64,000 nucleotides of DNA from Marivita cryptomonadis (lineage in GTDB: Bacteria; Pseudomonadota; Alphaproteobacteria; Rhodobacterales; Rhodobacteraceae): the NCBI RefSeq assembly GCF_002115725.1, contig NZ_JFKD01000011.1:112960-176959 (forward strand), given 5' to 3'. The notes below the pieces were generated by a model that worked only from the letters and a program-made list of their open reading frames with translations, searched no databases and was not told where the DNA came from. Positions 1 through 8,459 of the stretch are shown here, in pieces. Made by a program: the position numbers and the translations under genes. Position 1 is the stretch's first letter. Every line of letters starts with the position of its first letter.

Positions 1-431
1 TCGCGGTAATTGCCACTCTCCACATCGACCATGTGTACCGCAGCGCCAGCCGTGCCGTAGTGCACACGGGTGCCTGACAGATCGAGGTCATAAAGCGGAT
101 CGCGGCCACACAGCGTGACCGCGCGGTTGGCAATCGCCAGCATATCTTCGACCAGCGCACGCGGGAACCGGATGCGACCATCGTCACCAAGGATCGCACC
201 CGCGTCGGTCATGATCTTGATGCCGGAGGGAGGCGCTTCGGACAGGCCGATTTCTTCGAGTGCGGTCAGGGCTGCGTTGTGAATGCGGTCAAGATCCGCC
301 ACATCAAGCGGATCATAGCGACCACCGGACATGCCGGGGCGGATCGGGCGCAGATTGTCGGCCAGCGGGTTGGCACGCGCATGACGCCGGGCAGCACGGC
401 CACCGGCGCGACGAGGGGACAGATCGGTCAT
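1..431 (-). CDS. Trimethylamine methyltransferase (MttB) family protein, N-terminal part
   Basis: This gene runs off the left edge; only about 143 N-terminal residues are visible, read leftwards from an ATG at 429-431. The visible protein has an Arg-rich start (MTDLSPRRAGGRAARRHARA), then LDRIHNAALTALEEIGLSEAP, VEDMLAIANRAVTLCGRDP and TRVHYGTAGAAVHMVD. This is the usual opening of the MttB superfamily TIM-barrel in Roseobacters. Known: true MttB moves a methyl group from trimethylamine to a corrinoid protein using pyrrolysine, but most bacterial relatives lack pyrrolysine and act on other quaternary amines such as glycine betaine. The catalytic region lies outside the window, so the substrate cannot be decided. 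No recognisable ribosome site decides the start. Confidence 0.85.
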   Translation of the reverse strand, partial: MTDLSPRRAGGRAARRHARANPLADNLRPIRPGMSGGRYDPLDVADLDRIHNAALTALEEIGLSEAPPSGIKIMTDAGAILGDDGRIRFPRALVEDMLAIANRAVTLCGRDPLYDLDLSGTRVHYGTAGAAVHMVDVESGNYR

Positions 432-668
432 GTGAAAACTCTTTTGAAGGGGATGGGGACGGTGACAGCAAAGACCCCGATCAGGGACGTCCGCGTGCCG
501 CGCGTCCGCGTCGCGCCCCGATGGTGCGCAGAACAAGTGTCAGGGCGGAACGATCACCGCGCATCTGCTTCTCCGTAAAGCTACGGAAATGCTGCCTTTA
601 GCGATGCGCGCAATCTGTGCTGATTGCGACAAAGTGTCGTTTTTGACTGTTTTCTAAGCAGAACAGAG
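432..668. other. Intergenic region between mttB-like gene and yitT-like gene
   Basis: This stretch holds no convincing gene. It contains the upstream region of the MttB-family gene. A small hairpin at 627-639 (CGACA, 3-base loop, TGTCG) is followed by TTTTT on the + strand. The hairpin is too short to call as a terminator with confidence. Confidence 0.4.
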
Positions 669-1289
669 TCAGGAGCGCGCCACATAGCGGTCGCGGCGGT
701 GGTTCACCGTGACGATCATATTTAGAATCACCGCGCCCAGAAGCGACCAGACCACCACCGGTGCAGGCAGAACCCAAAAGGCCAAGCCGAACACAAAGAC
801 ATCGAACATCAGTTGCGTGTTGCCCGCCTGAATGCCACGCGTGTCCTGCAACCAGAGCGCCACGATCCCGACACCGCCCAGTGTCGCACCGTGCCGGAAA
901 AGCGACAGCAGACCGATCCCCGCAAGCACACCGCCAAGCACAGCGCCCAGAGCCGGATGCACCATGTCGAGGGTCAGCACATGCGGGAACAGCTCGGATA
1001 TCGTGGACATGAGCGCTACTGCGGCAAAAGTCTTGAGCGTGAAGGTCCAGCCAAGCTGATGCACCGCAAGGATGTAGAAGGGCAGGTTCAGCACAAAGAA
1101 GACCAGCCCGAAGGACCAATCGGTCACATAGCGCGTCACCAGCGCCAGCCCCGCGATCTGCCCGGTCAGCAAATTGCTTTGGGACAGGAACTGGATAGCG
1201 AGCGCCACAAGTGTGGCACCGATCAGGATGCCTTGGATGTCTTCCAGAACCGTGTGACGGTCGGCGGGTGGTTTGCTGAGCAGAAACAT
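669..1289 (-). CDS. YitT family membrane protein
   Basis: A 206-residue polytopic membrane protein. Five or six hydrophobic segments are visible, for example residues 17-37 (GILIGATLVALAIQF), 55-75 (SFGLVFFVLNLPFYILAV), 80-95, 110-130 (PALGAVLGGVLAGIGLLSLF) and 160-190. The GATLGGVGIVALWLQD stretch after a short charged loop is characteristic of the YitT/DUF161 fold. The biochemical role of the family is not established; a transport role is assumed. The gene lies 40 bases downstream of the TPM-domain gene in the same direction and may be cotranscribed with it and icd. Confidence 0.8.
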   Translation of the reverse strand: MFLLSKPPADRHTVLEDIQGILIGATLVALAIQFLSQSNLLTGQIAGLALVTRYVTDWSFGLVFFVLNLPFYILAVHQLGWTFTLKTFAAVALMSTISELFPHVLTLDMVHPALGAVLGGVLAGIGLLSLFRHGATLGGVGIVALWLQDTRGIQAGNTQLMFDVFVFGLAFWVLPAPVVVWSLLGAVILNMIVTVNHRRDRYVARS

Positions 1290-1328
1290 AGGTCAGCAAT
1301 TATGACATATTTTGGTGAAGTCAAGTCG

Positions 1329-2150
1329 CTACCACCGCCCCGACGCGCCACCGCCACCGGATCGGCCCCCGCCGAAACCGCTGCTGGATGACGACGAAAG
1401 GCGCGAAATGGTGTAGGACCGCACATCCCTATAGCTGCATTGGCTGCACCGCGTGGTGACTTCGCCGCTGCCCTGACTGGTGCGGGTCGGTCTGCGCAGG
1501 GTCGTGCGCACTCGGCTAAGCGCGCGGCTGCCGCAATTCGGACAACGCTGAAACCGTGTGAGAAGATCCCCCAGAAATCGCCGCGCCACGATAAGCAGCG
1601 CGCCGAGAATGGCCACGAACGCCATCCACGGGGGCAACTCTCCGTCAGCCGAGGGCGCGTCTGATCCTTCCGAAAATGGGAGGGCGATGGAGGCGATTAC
1701 GTCTTCGACCCCGTCACTGATCCCGCTGGCGTAATCCCCCGTTTCGAACGCGGGCAGGAACGAGCGGTTGACCACGTTCTGCGACACCCGATCCCAGTCG
1801 CGGGCGAATCCCGCACCCAGTTCGATCCGCATGGCACGGTCCTCGGAAAGGACCAGCACCAGAATGCCGTCGTTTCGGGTGGCGTCACCGATACCCCAAT
1901 GATTGAACAGCCCTGTCGCAAAGTCTTCCAGCGACTGCCCTGCGGCATAGGGTGCTTGCGACCGCAGGGTGAGCACCGCAAATTCGATCCCTGTATCGCG
2001 CCGTAAACCTGCCAGCCTGGCATCTAGCGCCGCTTCCTGCGCATCGGTCAGAAGGTCGGCACGATCGGTGATCGTGGTGCGGTCGTAATCGGGGAAAACC
2101 TGTGCCCAAATCGGTGTTGCGAGAAACAGAAATACCGCAATCCACCGCAT
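1329..2150 (-). CDS. TPM-domain (YgcG family) membrane protein with zinc ribbon and Gly/Ser tail
   Basis: A 273-residue protein. It starts with a signal peptide (residues 1-16, MRWIAVFLFLATPIWA), followed by a TPM domain from about residue 25 to 150 (DRADLLTDAQEAALDARLAGL, GIEFAVLTL, DGILVLVLSEDRAMRIELG). A transmembrane helix at about 175-195 comes next, then two CxxC knuckles (CPNC about 203, CSQC about 236) that look like a zinc ribbon. The C-terminus is low-complexity Ser/Gly with a GGGRSGGGG run. TPM proteins of the YgcG type are membrane-anchored and periplasmic; some have been linked to photosystem or respiratory complex maintenance, but no role is firm here. The start lies five bases past the end of icd. 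Confidence 0.82.
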   Translation of the reverse strand: MRWIAVFLFLATPIWAQVFPDYDRTTITDRADLLTDAQEAALDARLAGLRRDTGIEFAVLTLRSQAPYAAGQSLEDFATGLFNHWGIGDATRNDGILVLVLSEDRAMRIELGAGFARDWDRVSQNVVNRSFLPAFETGDYASGISDGVEDVIASIALPFSEGSDAPSADGELPPWMAFVAILGALLIVARRFLGDLLTRFQRCPNCGSRALSRVRTTLRRPTRTSQGSGEVTTRCSQCSYRDVRSYTISRLSSSSSSGFGGGRSGGGGASGRW

Positions 2151-2155
2151 CGTTC

Positions 2156-3370
2156 TTACCCCGTTAAAGCCGCATTCAACCGTTCATCCAGCTTTTCCAG
2201 AAAGCCCATCGTGGTCAACCAGCTTTGCTGCGGGCCAACCAGCAAAGCAAGATCCTTGGTCATGTACCCGGCCTCGACCGTTTCCACCACAACCCGCTCC
2301 AGCGTTTCGGCAAAAGCACGCAGACTGATGTTCTCGTCCAGCTTGGCCCGGTGCTTGAGCGCGCCAGTCCATGCATAGATCGATGCGATGGAGTTGGTGG
2401 AGGTCTGTTCGCCCGCCTGATGCTGGCGGTAATGGCGCGTGACGGTGCCGTGCGCGGCCTCGGCCTCGACGATCTTGCCATCGGGGGTCATGAGGACGGA
2501 CGACATCATGCCCAGCGACCCGAACCCCTGCGCCACGGTGTCGGACTGCACATCACCATCGTAGTTCTTGCAGGCCCAGACGAAACCGCCCGACCATTTC
2601 AATGCAGAGGCGACCATGTCGTCGATCAGGCGGTGCTGATATTCGATGCCCTTGGCCTCGAACGCGTCTTTGAATTCGGTCTCGAAGATCTCGGCGAAAA
2701 TCTCGATGAAGCGGCCATCATATTGTTTCAGAATGGTATTCTTCGTCGAAAGGTATACTGGCCAACCGATGTTTAGCCCGTAGTTGAACGACGCCCGTGC
2801 GAAATCGGTGATCGACGCATCTAGGTTATACATCGACATGAAGACACCCGCAGAGGGCGCGTCATAGACATCGCGTTCGATCACTTCGCCATCGGCGCCT
2901 TCGAACTTCATGGTGAGCTTGCCAGGTCCGGGGAATTTGAAATCGGACGCTTTGTACTGATCCCCAAAGGCATGACGTCCAACGACTATGGGTTTGGTCC
3001 AACCCGGCACAAGACGTGGCACGTTGCGGCAAATGATCGGCTGGCGGAAGATCACGCCGCCAAGGATGTTGCGGATCGTGCCGTTTGGGCTGCGCCACAT
3101 CTGCTTGAGACCGAACTCTTCGACCCGCGCTTCATCGGGGGTGATGGTCGCGCATTTGACGGCAACGCCGACCTCTTTGGTCTTTTCGGCGGCGTCGATG
3201 GTGATCTGGTCGTTGGTGCGATCCCGTTCCTCGATGCCCAGATCGTAATAAAGCAGGTCGATGTCGAGATAGGGCAGGATCAGTTTTTGCTTGATGAAAT
3301 CCCACATGATGCGGGTCATTTCATCACCGTCCATTTCAACGATGGGGTTATCGACTTTGATTTTCGACAT
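2156..3370 (-). CDS. icd: NADP-dependent isocitrate dehydrogenase
   Basis: A 404-residue enzyme of the TCA cycle that oxidises isocitrate to 2-oxoglutarate with NADP+ in the cytoplasm. The sequence matches the dimeric, eukaryote-like subfamily common in alphaproteobacteria. It opens with [20 protein letters not shown] and carries the isocitrate-binding segment [15 protein letters not shown] (about 92-106) and the metal-binding segment [31 protein letters not shown] (about 245-275). [12 protein letters not shown] and [14 protein letters not shown] with [12 protein letters not shown] follow near 285-330. Length is normal for the subfamily (about 404-410). The upstream stretch supplies a Shine-Dalgarno-like AGGACTCTCCCCC before the ATG. 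Confidence 0.97.
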   Translation of the reverse strand: MSKIKVDNPIVEMDGDEMTRIMWDFIKQKLILPYLDIDLLYYDLGIEERDRTNDQITIDAAEKTKEVGVAVKCATITPDEARVEEFGLKQMWRSPNGTIRNILGGVIFRQPIICRNVPRLVPGWTKPIVVGRHAFGDQYKASDFKFPGPGKLTMKFEGADGEVIERDVYDAPSAGVFMSMYNLDASITDFARASFNYGLNIGWPVYLSTKNTILKQYDGRFIEIFAEIFETEFKDAFEAKGIEYQHRLIDDMVASALKWSGGFVWACKNYDGDVQSDTVAQGFGSLGMMSSVLMTPDGKIVEAEAAHGTVTRHYRQHQAGEQTSTNSIASIYAWTGALKHRAKLDENISLRAFAETLERVVVETVEAGYMTKDLALLVGPQQSWLTTMGFLEKLDERLNAALTG

Positions 3371-3408
3371 GGGGGAGAGTCCTTTTCGACGTCTTGGTCG
3401 TGACCGTA

Positions 3409-4629
3409 TCAGGTTGTCATCCGCGCATCGACCCGCACCATGAGGCGCATGAGCGCAAGGCCAAGCGCGGCTTGAAAAAAGATCGCGACCGACAAAGGCA
3501 GGGGGGTGCCATCAAAGAGCAGCCCCACCGGCACGGCAAGCGCCACACCAAAGACGGTCGCCACGGAACTGATAACGCTGGCGGCCATACCCGCGATATG
3601 CCCCATCGGTTCCTGCGCGATGGCGTTCAGGTTGCCAATGGTCATACCCGCCTGAAAGAACAGCGACACCTGCCAGACCACGAAGGCCCCGAAATACAGG
3701 TCGTTCGATACGTGGCCCGCAGCTGCAGCAGTGGCGACAAGGATCATCGCAGCCGACAGCACCACCTGCGCCAGCAGCATCACCCGGACGAGGTACATCA
3801 TGCCCAGCCGCATGACCAAACGCGCGTTCAGAAAGCCCGAAGATGCGGCGACGATGGCCACAGCGCCGAACCAGAGCGGAAAGGACTCGGCCCGGTCAAA
3901 GGTAATGTCGAAGATTTGCTGGATCGACGATAGCAACCCGAACAGCATCCCAAAGGACAACGCTTGCACGGCGATCGAGATGCGGACAACGGGGTGGACG
4001 AACATTTCCACAAAGGCACTGCGCAGCGCGTGGAGGCGCAAGGACCTGCGGTTTTCCGGGGCAAGGGTTTCCGGCAAGCGGATGGCAACCCACATAGCAG
4101 AGATCGCCGAGAACCCGACAAAGCCGTAAAACACTGCGCGCCAATCCCAGATATCGATCACGATAGAACCAAGCAGTGGCGCGATGGCAGGCACCAAAGA
4201 GAAGACAATCATCACAAAGGACACGATCTGCGCCATGCCGCGCCCGGCGTATAGATCGCGGATCACCGCCATCGCAACGACACGCGGCCCGGCAGCACCC
4301 AGTCCCTGCACGACCCTCGCGGCCAACAGCACTTCGAGTGATTGCGCCCAAGAGGCGACCACGGCACCGACAATATAAAGAACCGACCCCCAGAGCATCA
4401 CTGGCTTGCGCCCAAACGTGTCAGACAATGGACCGGTCACAAATGTGCCAAGACCCATTCCCAGTACAAAACTTGTGACGATCAGCTGCGCTTTATTGAT
4501 GTTGTCGGGGGAAAGTGTCTCGGCGATTTGCGGCAGCGCAGGAAGCATCGCGTCGATGGACAGGGCGACCGTTGCGGCCAGCATGGCCATCAGGGCGACG
4601 AACTCTGTACGCGACATGGCAGTGGGCAT
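3409..4629 (-). CDS. MFS drug-resistance transporter, Bcr/CflA family
   Basis: A 406-residue membrane protein with about 12 hydrophobic helices. The N-terminal half shows the drug:H+ antiporter (DHA1) signature: [37 protein letters not shown] between helices 2 and 3, and [26 protein letters not shown], the Bcr/CflA-type motif. Expected role is proton-driven export of drugs or small metabolites; the substrate cannot be read from sequence. It lies 38 bases upstream of icd in the same direction, but a functional link is not obvious. Confidence 0.9.
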   Translation of the reverse strand: MPTAMSRTEFVALMAMLAATVALSIDAMLPALPQIAETLSPDNINKAQLIVTSFVLGMGLGTFVTGPLSDTFGRKPVMLWGSVLYIVGAVVASWAQSLEVLLAARVVQGLGAAGPRVVAMAVIRDLYAGRGMAQIVSFVMIVFSLVPAIAPLLGSIVIDIWDWRAVFYGFVGFSAISAMWVAIRLPETLAPENRRSLRLHALRSAFVEMFVHPVVRISIAVQALSFGMLFGLLSSIQQIFDITFDRAESFPLWFGAVAIVAASSGFLNARLVMRLGMMYLVRVMLLAQVVLSAAMILVATAAAAGHVSNDLYFGAFVVWQVSLFFQAGMTIGNLNAIAQEPMGHIAGMAASVISSVATVFGVALAVPVGLLFDGTPLPLSVAIFFQAALGLALMRLMVRVDARMTT

Positions 4630-4695
4630 GGGGACTCCGGAAAACCTGCGGGAGCCGTACCACCATGTGGCTTGAGGGAACAGTGGAGAACGTGA

Positions 4696-5067
4696 TCAGG
4701 TCTTGTCAGGTAAGTCGGACGGATTCACCGGATCGTCGTCAGTGTTGGCGGTCCGTTCGGGTTCTTGAAACCGCGCAATCAGCCATTCGGTGTGTTCTTC
4801 GCGTTTCCGCATTGCGAACATGCCGAATTGCTGAATTGTCACGGCAAAGATGCCCAGCCCCAAAAGAATAAAGACGGTTGTGCCAACCTTGCCGATGTCG
4901 GTCACTGGAACAAGATTGCCGTAACCGACCGTGGACAATGTCACCACGGTGAAGAAATACGAGTCCAGCCAGCTCCAGCCTTCTGCCCAGCGAAAGAAAG
5001 CCGTGCCACCGATGATGATCGCCACCAGTGTGACAATCAAAGTTGTGATACGCACCGGCGTGTTCAT
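4696..5067 (-). CDS. Two-helix potassium channel protein
   Basis: A 123-residue protein with two transmembrane helices (about 6-24 and 75-95) flanking a pore helix. The selectivity filter TVGYGN is at about 55-60 (FFTVVTLSTVGYGNLVPVTD). This is the minimal KcsA-like pore module (Ion_trans_2), with a charged C-terminal tail rich in E, R and D. The start is set at the ATG at 5065-5067, because it overlaps the stop of the upstream DsbA-family gene (ATGA) and gives a clean N-terminus (MNTPVRITTLIVTLVAII). The tetramer would form a K+-selective pore; no regulatory RCK domain is present. Confidence 0.85.
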   Translation of the reverse strand: MNTPVRITTLIVTLVAIIIGGTAFFRWAEGWSWLDSYFFTVVTLSTVGYGNLVPVTDIGKVGTTVFILLGLGIFAVTIQQFGMFAMRKREEHTEWLIARFQEPERTANTDDDPVNPSDLPDKT

Positions 5068-5708
5068 GCGTCGAGCGTGGCACCTTGTGCCAGATCGTCC
5101 AGCACCTTCAGCCACAGTTCGGTCGGTTGCGCGCCGGGGACGGCGTGTTGGCTGGCGACAATGAACGTGGGCACCGATGTGATCCCCATACCACGTGCCG
5201 CTGCATCCCGGTCGACGATATCACGACGGTCTTCGTCTGTGCCCAAGAGCCGCAGCACAACGCTGGCATCCATGCCGCAGGAATCCGCGATATCAGCCAG
5301 AACGTCAGCGTCGCCAATATCGCGGCCGTCGACGAAATATGCTGTGAACAGAGCATCGACCACTGCATTTTGATGGCCTTCGATCCCAGCCCAATGGATC
5401 AGTCGGTGCGCATCAAGCGTGTTTGGCGTTTTCTGGATGCCTTCGAAATTGATGCTCAAACCCGCTTTCTCGGCATGCTCCACCACGGGTGCGTAAGCTT
5501 TGATCGCGCCTTCCTTGCCGCCGAACTTGCCCTCGAGATACGCGCGCCGATCCACGCCTTCCTTTGGCATTTCCGGGTTCAGTTGGAATGGGTGCCACGT
5601 GATCAGAAAGGGATGGTCGGGGCGTTGCGCCAACGCGCGGTCGAAGTGTGTTTTGCCAATGTAGCACCAAGGGCAAATCGGGTCGGACATGATGTCGAGC
5701 TTGACCAT
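5064..5708 (-). CDS. DsbA family oxidoreductase (FrnE-like)
   Basis: A 214-residue protein starting MVKLDIMSDPICPWCYIGK. The thioredoxin-fold CxxC (CPWC) lies at about residues 12-15. A helical insertion domain follows, and the cis-Pro loop is GITSVPTFIV near residue 175. There is no signal peptide, so it is probably cytoplasmic, as for FrnE-type DsbA relatives. The start at 5706-5708 is preceded by GGAAAGGAATACCTC, a good ribosome site; the frame is open further upstream but lacks one. The closest well-known role is disulfide oxidoreductase or isomerase. The last bases overlap the K+ channel gene by an ATGA junction, suggesting translational coupling. Confidence 0.9.
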   Translation of the reverse strand: MVKLDIMSDPICPWCYIGKTHFDRALAQRPDHPFLITWHPFQLNPEMPKEGVDRRAYLEGKFGGKEGAIKAYAPVVEHAEKAGLSINFEGIQKTPNTLDAHRLIHWAGIEGHQNAVVDALFTAYFVDGRDIGDADVLADIADSCGMDASVVLRLLGTDEDRRDIVDRDAAARGMGITSVPTFIVASQHAVPGAQPTELWLKVLDDLAQGATLDA

Positions 5709-5772
5709 GAGGTATTCCTTTCCAGACGTTGGGATCGGTCTAGCAGACTGTGCCGCGATTGGTAAGCATAGG

Positions 5773-7281
5773 TCAGAGCGGCGGATGGTCCGGGAGCGCG
5801 CGGCGCAGAAGTTTGTTGTTGGCATTACGGGGCAGGGACGCGACGCGGGTATAAAGTCGCGGTTGTTTATAGCGGGCCAGACGTTCAGTTGCGAAGCTTT
5901 CCAGCGCGGTGGGGTCCAGCGGGCGGTCCGACACGTAATACGCCGCGATCACGCGGGTGTCGGCTTTGATGTCTATATCGGTAACACCGACTTCGTGGAT
6001 GTCGGGATGGGCCAGCAAGGCTGCTTCAACCTCCAGCGGGCTGACACGGAACCCGCCTGCATTCATCATGTCGTCGGCGCGGCCGTGATACAAAATGTCT
6101 TTGTTTTCTGTCATTTCGCCCATGTCCCCGGTCAGAAACCAATCGCCCTGATACCGGGCAGCAGTTTCCTCGGGCTGGTTCAGGTATCCCAGCATAAGGC
6201 CCGGATCGTCGCGGTGTACGGCGATGATGCCGGGAGTGCCGATGGGGACTGGGCCTTGATCGCCCATGATCGCGATGCGGCGGCCCTGTTGTGGCCAGCC
6301 AAGGCTTTCTGGCGGCAAGTCGGGTGATCCGGGGGCCGCGGAAATGAAGGTCGAACATTCGGACATGCCGAACGCCTCGTGAACGCGGGTGCCCGTTGCC
6401 GCATGCCACGTGTCGCGTATCGACGCGGGCAGCTTTTCCCCGGCAGACAGGCCATGTCGCAGTTTCGGAAGATCAAGGCTGCCTGACTTTAGGATGTTCC
6501 GGTAAACACCCGGGGCTGCAGCAAAAATCGTTGCTTCATGACGCTTGAGCAGGAGCGGGATCTGCGCATGTTCGACGCCCTGCGCCGGGATGAGGGCGGT
6601 GGCGCCTTTGGTCCACGGGTCCAACAGGCCCGTACCCAATGTATAGGTCCAGTTGAACGCGCCTGCGTGCATGAGGCGATCAGACCTGGTCAAGCCGTAC
6701 CAGCCGTCCATCATCATCCCGCGCGCCCAGATGGCGCGATGGGCGTGGCAGACGGCGCGGGGTTTGCCTGAAGTGCCAGAGGTGAAGATGATATAGGCCA
6801 AACGGTTCGGATCACCGAAAGCATAGGGGGCAGGTGACAGGCCGTACCATTCAGACATCTGATCCGTACGGATCACCAGTACGGATGCCGGGCAGGCGGT
6901 CTGACCGTCGTGCAGGATCGCTGTCGGGTCCGTCATGTCGACCAGAACCTGAACTTCAGGTTCGGTGAGTTGCGACGACGTAGGGATCGGCACAATCCCG
7001 ACCGCGATGGCGGCGAGATAGGCCACCGGAAATTCGACGGAATTGCCCACCCGCATCAACAGCCTGTCGCCCGGGACAAGACCACTTTGTAAAAGCCCGG
7101 TGGCGCTGCCAAGGATGGCGCTACGCAGGCGATCATAGCTCCAGCGTTGGGCGCCTGTGGGTTTCACTACAGCCAAAGCGATCTTGTCCGGCGCGCGGTC
7201 GCTGGCGGCCAGAACATGGGCTGTCAGATTGAAGTCCTGCGGGCAGGGCGGCCAGGGGCCAGTGTCGGATATCGAGCTCAT
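5773..7281 (-). CDS. Acyl-CoA synthetase (AMP-forming)
   Basis: A 502-residue adenylate-forming enzyme, expected to activate a carboxylic acid to its CoA thioester with ATP. Visible motifs are the P-loop-like IIFTSGTSGKPRAVCHAHR (about 166-184), the A5-type HEAFGMSECSTF (about 295-306) and the A7/A8 hinge FLTGDMGEMTENKDILYHGRADDMMNAGGFRVSPLEVE (about 390-427). The catalytic lysine is in LPRNANNKLLRR near the C-terminus. The segment order resembles benzoate-CoA ligase or short/medium-chain acyl-CoA synthetases; the exact acid is unknown. It is divergent from an XRE-cupin regulator 78 bases away, a common pairing in which the cupin protein controls the enzyme. Confidence 0.92.
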   Translation of the reverse strand: MSSISDTGPWPPCPQDFNLTAHVLAASDRAPDKIALAVVKPTGAQRWSYDRLRSAILGSATGLLQSGLVPGDRLLMRVGNSVEFPVAYLAAIAVGIVPIPTSSQLTEPEVQVLVDMTDPTAILHDGQTACPASVLVIRTDQMSEWYGLSPAPYAFGDPNRLAYIIFTSGTSGKPRAVCHAHRAIWARGMMMDGWYGLTRSDRLMHAGAFNWTYTLGTGLLDPWTKGATALIPAQGVEHAQIPLLLKRHEATIFAAAPGVYRNILKSGSLDLPKLRHGLSAGEKLPASIRDTWHAATGTRVHEAFGMSECSTFISAAPGSPDLPPESLGWPQQGRRIAIMGDQGPVPIGTPGIIAVHRDDPGLMLGYLNQPEETAARYQGDWFLTGDMGEMTENKDILYHGRADDMMNAGGFRVSPLEVEAALLAHPDIHEVGVTDIDIKADTRVIAAYYVSDRPLDPTALESFATERLARYKQPRLYTRVASLPRNANNKLLRRALPDHPPL

Positions 7282-7359
7282 GCCAAAGCCCTAGGCCGCA
7301 AACGAAAGCGCCGCAAGCGCAGGTTGCCGGGGAGGCAAGCTGGCACTATAGATGCACCC

Positions 7360-7986
7360 ATGACTCATGATCCGAAAAACCTGATCCGTATCGCGCGGGA
7401 CACCGGCGCCCAAGACCAGCCCGAGCCGCTGAACCTGGGCGAGCGCGTGCGTGACTTGCGCAAAGCACGGAACTGGACGTTGGAGCAAGCCGCGCAGCAG
7501 GCGGGGTTGGCGCGGTCGACGCTGTCGAAGATCGAGAACGGGCAAATGTCGCCCACCTATGACGCGCTGAAGAAGCTGGCCATCGGATTGCAGATCGGCG
7601 TGCCGCAGCTTTTCACGCCGCCGCAGCGGGAAAAGGTCAACGGCCGGATGGTGGTCACGCCCAATGGGCAAGGTCAACAACACGCCACAACCACTTACGA
7701 ACACGAGCTTTTGGCGGAAAACCTAACGAAAAAACAGATGCTTCCGTATCGGGCGCGGGTGCGGGCGCGCACGGTTGATGAATTCGACGGTTGGGTACGT
7801 CACGACGGCGAAGAGTTCCTGTACGTGCTGACCGGCGTGATCCGTCTGTATACCGAATTTTACGAGCCGGTCGAAATGCGCCGGGGGGACAGCGCCTATT
7901 ACGACGCCACGATGGGGCATAACGTGATCTCGGTCTCGGATGACGATGCCAGCATCCTATGGGTCACGTCACTTAGTTCGGCGTAA
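7360..7986 (+). CDS. XRE-cupin transcriptional regulator
   Basis: A 208-residue protein. The N-terminal helix-turn-helix is at about 25-80 (LGERVRDLRKARNWTLEQAAQQAGLARSTLSKIENGQMSPTYDALKKLAIGL). The C-terminal cupin is at about 130-205 (EEFLYVLTGVIRLYTEFYEPVEMRRGDSAYYDATMGHNVISVSDDDASILWV). XRE-cupin proteins bind DNA and sense a small molecule or CoA-linked metabolite in the cupin pocket. The ATG at 7360-7362 is preferred over longer upstream frames because those would enter the promoter of the divergent acyl-CoA synthetase gene. That divergent arrangement suggests it controls the synthetase and possibly itself. Confidence 0.9.
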   Translation: MTHDPKNLIRIARDTGAQDQPEPLNLGERVRDLRKARNWTLEQAAQQAGLARSTLSKIENGQMSPTYDALKKLAIGLQIGVPQLFTPPQREKVNGRMVVTPNGQGQQHATTTYEHELLAENLTKKQMLPYRARVRARTVDEFDGWVRHDGEEFLYVLTGVIRLYTEFYEPVEMRRGDSAYYDATMGHNVISVSDDDASILWVTSLSSA

Positions 7987-7989
7987 AGG

Positions 7990-8223
7990 TCAGTGCAGAC
8001 TGACGTCTTGCCCCTGTCTGGCGAGAGATTGAAAGAACAGCCAATCCGCCAATTCCTCGCTGGCTTCCAGATCGGTCAGATCATGCGTCACCGCAATGTG
8101 CTGGGTCAGGCCGGTCAGATCCTGTGGCGGCTGTTCCAAAGCCTCGCGGCTGAGAAGCGGAAAGCGGGCCTCAAGATGGGCCAGCGCGGTTGTCCAGTTT
8201 TCAGTGATGTCAGTCCAAGTCAT
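7990..8223 (-). CDS. Hypothetical small acidic protein
   Basis: A 77-residue protein (MTWTDITENWTTALAHLEARFP...LARQGQDVSLH), acidic and mostly helical by composition, with no signal peptide or membrane segment. The start at 8221-8223 is chosen because GAGGAGCGTCTG stands directly before it; an ATG five codons upstream lacks such a site. It ends four bases from the stop of the convergent XRE-cupin gene. Its codon usage matches the backbone, so it is likely a real gene of unknown function. Confidence 0.6.
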   Translation of the reverse strand: MTWTDITENWTTALAHLEARFPLLSREALEQPPQDLTGLTQHIAVTHDLTDLEASEELADWLFFQSLARQGQDVSLH

Positions 8224-8339
8224 CAGACGCTCCTCCAAACGCCCCTCGCACTGTCTACGATGGCATGCAGAGCGAGTCGCTCAAAAGCGGCGCGCGGTCG
8301 CATGGGGCAGCGCGCCGCAGACGTTGGTTGGTCGGAGTT

Positions 8340-8456
8340 TTAGAACCAACTTTGGACAGTGCGGGACGTGGTCGAGATATCCTGACCGATGCCATCAACG
8401 GTGGCACAGGCGCTCAGCGCGCCTGAAACCAGTATGAAAAGTACCCATGCACGCAT
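8340..8456 (-). CDS. Entericidin-like small lipoprotein
   Basis: A 38-residue reading frame: MRAWVLFILVSGALSAC, then ATVDGIGQDISTTSRTVQSWF and stop. The first 16 residues form a signal peptide ending in a lipobox (LSAC), with Cys17 as the lipidation site. The short tail with G-x-G-x-D-I resembles entericidin A/B family lipopeptides, which are made in many Proteobacteria; in E. coli entericidins form an antidote/toxin pair. The ribosome site GAAGAGGAGTGATCC overlaps the last codons of the upstream peptide-binding protein gene, so translation is probably coupled. Only one such peptide is seen here. Confidence 0.72.
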   Translation of the reverse strand: MRAWVLFILVSGALSACATVDGIGQDISTTSRTVQSWF

Positions 8457-8459
8457 GGA

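Noticed and set aside
598..1299. 233-residue frame over the YitT gene
   Set aside because: It is Cys/Arg/His-rich and is the shadow of the YitT coding sequence in another frame.
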